In this document: one piece after another, positions 6,703 to 9,846 of the stretch
Numbering within the stretch: position 1 is the stretch's first letter
How the letters are laid out: every line of letters begins with the position of its first letter
Assembly: GCA_014379925.1 (NCBI GenBank)
Contig: JACMKY010000094.1
Location: forward strand, 1 to 9,846
DNA length: 9,846 bases
Direction of reading: 5' to 3'
DNA from: Cytophagales bacterium
GTDB taxonomy: Bacteria > Bacteroidota > Bacteroidia > Cytophagales > ES-bin-26
The notes under the pieces: model-generated
Databases searched by the model: none
Told to the model about the DNA's origin: nothing
Seen by the model: the letters and a program-made list of their open reading frames with translations, nothing else
Translations under genes and position numbers: made by a program

Positions 6703-7620
6703 ATGAACCCGACCCTTCTCATCCTGGCAGCTGGCATGGGCAGCCGGTACGGCGGACTCAAGCAAGTGGACCAGTTCGGGCCCTCCGGCGAAACCATCCT
6801 CGATTACGCCGTCTACGACGCGTTGCGGGCCGGTTTCGGCAAGGTGGTCTTCATCATCCGCCACGCCATCGAAGCCGAGTTCCGGGCCAAGTTCGACGGC
6901 CGCTTCGACGACCGGATTTCCGTCCGGTACGTCTACCAGGAACTGGACATCCTGCCCGAGGGCTTCGCCGTCCCGGCCGACCGCACTAAACCCTGGGGTA
7001 CAACCCACGCCGTGTGGGTAGCGGCTTCGGCCATCGAAGAGCCCTTTGCCGTTATCAACGGCGACGATTTCTACGGTGCTCACTCGTACCGGGTGATGGT
7101 CGATTTTCTGCGGAACGGTTCCCGGGGCGGCACCGATGACCACAACTACTGCCTGCTGGGTTTCCGGCTAGCCAACACGCTCTCCGAGAACGGAACGGTG
7201 TCGCGGGGTGTCTGCGAGGTGGATGGTCAGGGCTTGCTCAAAAAAGTGACCGAACGCACCCGGATTGCGCGCCAGCCCGACGGCTCGGTCGCCCACCAGG
7301 AGCCGGACGGCACGTTGGTGCCGCTCTCGGCGGACGACGTGGTTTCGATGAACATGTGGGGCTTCATGCCGTCGGTGTTCGGGCAGTGCGGCCAGCTTTT
7401 CGGCGCGTTCCTCACCCGGCAAATCGACAATCCCAAGGCCGAATGCCTGTTGCCCACTTCAGTCGATGAGTTGGTGCGGGCCGGCCAGGCCCGCGTGCAC
7501 GTGCTGACCAGCCCCGAACAGTGGTTCGGCGTCACCTACCCCGACGACAAGCCAGTGGTGGTTGGCAAGCTGGCCGAACTGGTGCAGGCGGGCACGTATC
7601 CCGAAAACTTGTGGGGGTAA
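6703..7620 (+). CDS. Sugar-phosphate nucleotidyltransferase-like protein, 305 aa
   Basis: The N-terminus carries the nucleotide-binding signature of the NTP-transferase fold, LAAGMGSRYGGLKQ (8-21), with G11, G13 and R15 followed by K20. A second motif WGTTHAV is at 98-104, and INGDDFYG has the metal-binding aspartates at about 121-122. Enzymes of this fold transfer a nucleotide to a sugar-1-phosphate, releasing pyrophosphate; some relatives modify other small molecules. The protein is about the length of a single-domain family member and lacks a left-handed beta-helix acyltransferase domain, so it is not a GlmU-type bifunctional enzyme. It is third in the apparent ROK kinase/nagB-lmbE operon, 125 bases after nagB-lmbE. 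A role in making an activated (amino) sugar from the products of this cluster is inferred; nucleotide and sugar specificity cannot be read from sequence. The ATG at 6703 is supported by the signature starting five residues later. Confidence 0.82.
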   Translation: MNPTLLILAAGMGSRYGGLKQVDQFGPSGETILDYAVYDALRAGFGKVVFIIRHAIEAEFRAKFDGRFDDRISVRYVYQELDILPEGFAVPADRTKPWGTTHAVWVAASAIEEPFAVINGDDFYGAHSYRVMVDFLRNGSRGGTDDHNYCLLGFRLANTLSENGTVSRGVCEVDGQGLLKKVTERTRIARQPDGSVAHQEPDGTLVPLSADDVVSMNMWGFMPSVFGQCGQLFGAFLTRQIDNPKAECLLPTSVDELVRAGQARVHVLTSPEQWFGVTYPDDKPVVVGKLAELVQAGTYPENLWG

Positions 7621-8023
7621 AATATTCAAAAGCCCCGGTAAACGGAATGGTTGGTGTTCACGGACGGATACCATCATTTTGACCCGGATGACATTACTCT
7701 GGCTTCAGTTGGTTGTTGACTACCCAACCTGAAAGACGCCGGTTACGCATCTGCTAGTAACCAACCCCTTGTAAGAACGGGGGTTGGTAAAAACCGACGA
7801 CAGTGCCCGGATGCACATTTGTCCCGTATCCTACGTTTCCGGTCCTGCCGGTTTCACCCCGCCACCAACCCGTACCCAGTAAATTTCGCCAAACGCCGGC
7901 AAAATCCCCGCTATCTTCCCCGAAAGGGTACGCCGTTGGGGATGCCGGTACATGGGAGTGGGATTCAATCCGGAGAAAACTACCTTTCGGTTTTCAACAA
8001 CCGCCTCCGGGTAGGGGTCATCC
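7621..8023. other. 403-base non-coding spacer with several alternative hairpins
   Basis: No gene is supported here; short open frames lack family character and overlap one another. The spacer separates the end of the amino-sugar operon from the secreted-protein genes. Its first 170 bases are rich in GGTTGG and CCAACC words that can pair in several exclusive ways: 7708-7714 with 7759-7765 (7 pairs), 7741-7746 with 7757-7762 (GGTTAC/GTAACC), and 7760-7768 with 7780-7788. A TACCTTTC at 7981-7988, one base off the Bacteroidota -7 consensus TAnnTTTG, lies 36 bases before the next gene, but a matching TTG about 20 bases further upstream is absent. Confidence 0.5.
7760..7788. other. Perfect 9-bp hairpin, possible transcription terminator or pause site
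   Basis: ACCAACCCC (7760-7768) and GGGGTTGGT (7780-7788) form nine uninterrupted pairs around an 11-base loop. It lies 140 bases after the nucleotidyltransferase stop. Neither strand has a U-rich tail immediately after the stem; the plus strand continues AAAAACC. A simple intrinsic terminator is therefore doubtful. The left arm can also pair with upstream segments, which suggests a switchable structure. Confidence 0.45.
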
Positions 8024-8518
8024 GTGAAAAAAATTCTTCTTTTCCTTCCGCTTTGTTTCGCCTTCCCGCAACTCCGGGCCCAAGGCAACCCCGTTCAGTT
8101 TACCGCCAAAAAAGAGAAGTCCGTCGTGGGCACGGTCCAGACGGTGGCCATTCGCGTGGCCGACTTCACCGGCGTCACCACGGTCCAGTTCACGCTGCAG
8201 TGGCCGTCGGCAACCTTTCAATTCACTTCGGTGAGTGACTTCGGCCTGCCCGACCTGGACGCTACCCATTTCAACACCACACTGGCGACCTCGGGTAAAC
8301 TGACGTTCAGCTGGGACGACGTCACTACGCAGGGCTCCCCGCCGTTGTCTCCGGACGCCGTTCTCTTCCGGATCAACTTCAACGTACTCGGTCCGGTACC
8401 GCCCGGCGCTACGCTGGATCTGTCGCCCACGCCCACGCCCACCGAAGTAACCCGCTTGCTGAAAGTGACCAGCGTGGTGTTCAACAACGAGAACCTGAGC
8501 GGCTGCAATTGCAATTAG
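8024..8518 (+). CDS. Secreted cohesin-like domain protein, 164 aa
   Basis: Starting at GTG 8024, residues 1-19 form a Sec signal peptide (MKKILLFLPLCFAFPQLRA) with likely cleavage before Q20; no lipobox is present, so the mature protein is probably soluble or periplasmic/extracellular. Residues about 24-150 resemble the cohesin / carbohydrate-binding jelly-roll fold. Typical blocks are VQTVAIRVADFTGVTTVQFTL, a PSATFQF strand, FNTTLATSGKLTFSWDD and DAVLFRINFNVLG. In clostridia cohesins bind dockerins, whereas in Bacteroidota single cohesin-like proteins are common and their partners mostly unknown. The protein ends in an unusual SGCNCN with two cysteines. The next gene starts 39 bases after the stop and also encodes a secreted protein, so the two may be co-expressed and interact. 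Assignment to the fold is by pattern only. Confidence 0.8.
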   Translation: MKKILLFLPLCFAFPQLRAQGNPVQFTAKKEKSVVGTVQTVAIRVADFTGVTTVQFTLQWPSATFQFTSVSDFGLPDLDATHFNTTLATSGKLTFSWDDVTTQGSPPLSPDAVLFRINFNVLGPVPPGATLDLSPTPTPTEVTRLLKVTSVVFNNENLSGCNCN

Positions 8519-8557
8519 GTTCTCCCAACCCGTACGCGCCTTCCCCCTTGACCAGCT

Positions 8558-9846
8558 ATGGAAAATCGTTACCCAACTGCCAAATCCCCCAACCGAGGCG
8601 GCTCCCCGCCCCGGGTAGTTGCCCAAAACGCCCGTCGAAAGCGCCGGACGCTGGCCGGAACCGTGCTCTTGGTGGCCCTGACCACCCTTGCCCTGGCGGA
8701 CGGCGGCAAAACGACCCGTCCTGCTTCGCCGAAGGCTTCGTCAAACCCTCCCTCTTTGCCGGAAAAAAATCCCGGGAAGAAGGCCCGCCAGGTAACCTCC
8801 GTTCCAACCCTGACGGGCCTTGATCCAACCCGCAATCGGCTCGCCGTGTCCAATGCCGCCCCGGTGACCCTCACGTTTTCGGAGGCGATGAGTACGGCCA
8901 CGGCCAGTCCCGCCGCCATTTTCGTGCACGGCTCGCGCACGGGCCGGCGAAACGGCACCTTCAGCGGAGCGGGCACAGCAGTGGCGACCTTCCAACCCGA
9001 CGGGGCTTTCCAACCCGGCGAAACCGTATCGGTGACCACCACCACGGCGGCACAGAACGCGGGCGGTACGTCGCTGGCCTCTCCCCACGTCTACTCGTTT
9101 ACGGCGGCGGCGGCCCCAGCCCCGGCCAACTTCATTGCCAACTTGCCGTCGAGCGCCGGCAACCAGCCCCACGCGGTGTACGCGGCGGATTTTGACGGCG
9201 ATGGCGATGCGGACGTGGCCCTGGCCAACGCGGGTTCGAGCTATTTGACCGTCCGGAAGAACAACGGCGACGGCACGTTTGCCGGTTCCGTCAACGTCGC
9301 GTTGCCCGGTACGACCGAATCAGTCTTCGCGGCGGATTTCGACGGCGACGGGGATGTGGACCTGGCCGCGTCCAGCGTGGGGCTCTCAACCTTGTTCATT
9401 CGGACCAACGATGGTTCGGGGGCTTTCAGCTTCAAGGCGGATTTGATCCTGCCCGTCGGAAGCCAACCCTTCTGCGTGTTCGGGGCCGACCTCGACGGCG
9501 ACGGGGACGTGGACCTGGCCACTACCGCCAAAACGCAAGGCAGCGCCTACATCTTCACCAACGACGGCACCGGTACGTTTGTCCGCACCGTGGCCGCGGC
9601 GGGGAGTTCGCCGTACGCGCTCACGGCCGCGGATTTCGACGGCGACGGCGACGCGGACCTGGCCGTGACCAACGCCATTCCGCCCTTCCAGGTGACCATC
9701 AAACGCAACGACGGGTCCGGCTCTTTTTCGGGCGGCACGGTGGTGGCCGTGGGTAACAACCCGCAGTCCATCTACGCCGCCGATTTCGACGGCGACGGCG
9801 ACGTGGACTTCGCCACGGCCAACCGGAGCGGAAACTCGGTGTCTAT
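8558..9846 (+). CDS. FG-GAP/VCBS repeat surface protein with N-terminal Ig-like domain (C-terminus beyond window)
   Basis: From ATG 8558 the frame stays open for 429 codons to the window end. Residues 1-47 are a long signal peptide: an extended basic N-region ending RRKRR (26-30), a hydrophobic core to about 46, and ALA before D48. A Pro/Lys/Ser-rich linker (48-80) follows. Residues about 84-184 resemble an SbsA-type (Big_5) Ig-like domain, with VTLTFSEAMSTAT and FQPGETVSVTTT. Then come at least five FG-GAP/VCBS repeats, each with a calcium-binding DFDGDGDxD motif starting at residues 211, 260, 311, 359 and 409. Such repeats build beta-propellers in integrin-like adhesins and secreted binding proteins. 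The full protein is probably much longer, possibly with a type IX secretion sorting domain at its C-terminus, which cannot be seen here. It follows the cohesin-like gene by 39 bases. Confidence 0.88.
   Translation, partial: MENRYPTAKSPNRGGSPPRVVAQNARRKRRTLAGTVLLVALTTLALADGGKTTRPASPKASSNPPSLPEKNPGKKARQVTSVPTLTGLDPTRNRLAVSNAAPVTLTFSEAMSTATASPAAIFVHGSRTGRRNGTFSGAGTAVATFQPDGAFQPGETVSVTTTTAAQNAGGTSLASPHVYSFTAAAAPAPANFIANLPSSAGNQPHAVYAADFDGDGDADVALANAGSSYLTVRKNNGDGTFAGSVNVALPGTTESVFAADFDGDGDVDLAASSVGLSTLFIRTNDGSGAFSFKADLILPVGSQPFCVFGADLDGDGDVDLATTAKTQGSAYIFTNDGTGTFVRTVAAAGSSPYALTAADFDGDGDADLAVTNAIPPFQVTIKRNDGSGSFSGGTVVAVGNNPQSIYAADFDGDGDVDFATANRSGNSVS
9188..9808 (+). repeat. Five in-frame FG-GAP calcium-motif repeats, about 150-base period
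   Basis: The DFDGDGDxD-coding motif begins at 9188, 9335, 9488, 9632 and 9782, giving spacings of 147, 153, 144 and 150 bases (49, 51, 48 and 50 residues). The motif DNA (GAC-GGC-GAC-GG core) is nearly identical between copies, while the sequence between them varies. That is expected from protein-level constraint plus occasional duplication. The array continues past the window end. Confidence 0.85.

Noticed and set aside
7981..7988. TACCTTTC as a Bacteroidota -7 promoter box for the cohesin-like gene
   Set aside because: One base off consensus and no TTG at the proper upstream distance; too weak to list as a promoter.
7803..8238. Overlapping short plus-strand frames (7803-8027, 7819-8238) in and after the spacer
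   Set aside because: They lack motifs, run into the cohesin-like gene in other frames, and read as Pro/Arg-rich GC-driven frames.

Overview
The window looks like a chromosomal segment of a Bacteroidota member, most likely a GC-rich Cytophagales (Spirosoma/Larkinella-like). This rests on protein families rather than any marker gene: a Tat-exported GH109 glycosidase, a NagB-LmbE fusion protein, lipoproteins with acidic residues after the lipid cysteine, a secreted cohesin-fold protein and an FG-GAP repeat surface protein. Clear Shine-Dalgarno sites are also mostly absent. No RNA gene, insertion sequence or CRISPR array was seen.

Layout. Positions 1-1777 hold two minus-strand lipoprotein genes: a truncated IPT/TIG-domain protein (1-410) and a 425-residue protein of unknown function (500-1777) in visibly AT-richer DNA. 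Positions 2036-7620 form an amino-sugar cluster. A GH109 alpha-N-acetylgalactosaminidase-type enzyme is on the minus strand. Divergent from it, on the plus strand, are a ROK-family sugar kinase, a NagB deaminase fused to an LmbE/PIG-L deacetylase, and a sugar nucleotidyltransferase. Positions 7621-8023 are a non-coding spacer with competing hairpins. Positions 8024-9846 carry a secreted cohesin-like protein and the first 429 codons of a large FG-GAP repeat surface protein that runs off the window.

How the genes may work together (inference). GH109 would release N-acetylhexosamine in the periplasm, the ROK kinase would phosphorylate it in the cytoplasm, and the fusion protein could deacetylate and then deaminate/isomerise the phosphosugar without a separate NagA. 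The nucleotidyltransferase could send sugar phosphate to nucleotide sugars. No transporter is present in the window.

The most striking feature is not a protein. Three genes of this cluster (GH109, nagB-lmbE, nucleotidyltransferase) each have five or six tandem octamers of consensus NNACYCAT, in the sense orientation, ending at or one base before the ATG. The nagB-nucleotidyltransferase spacer also carries five octamer-register units (three close to consensus, two degenerate) in inverted orientation directly on the nagB-lmbE stop codon, so the two arrays can pair. The Sec-signal genes at 410, 1777 and 8024 lack these arrays and all start GTG-AAA.
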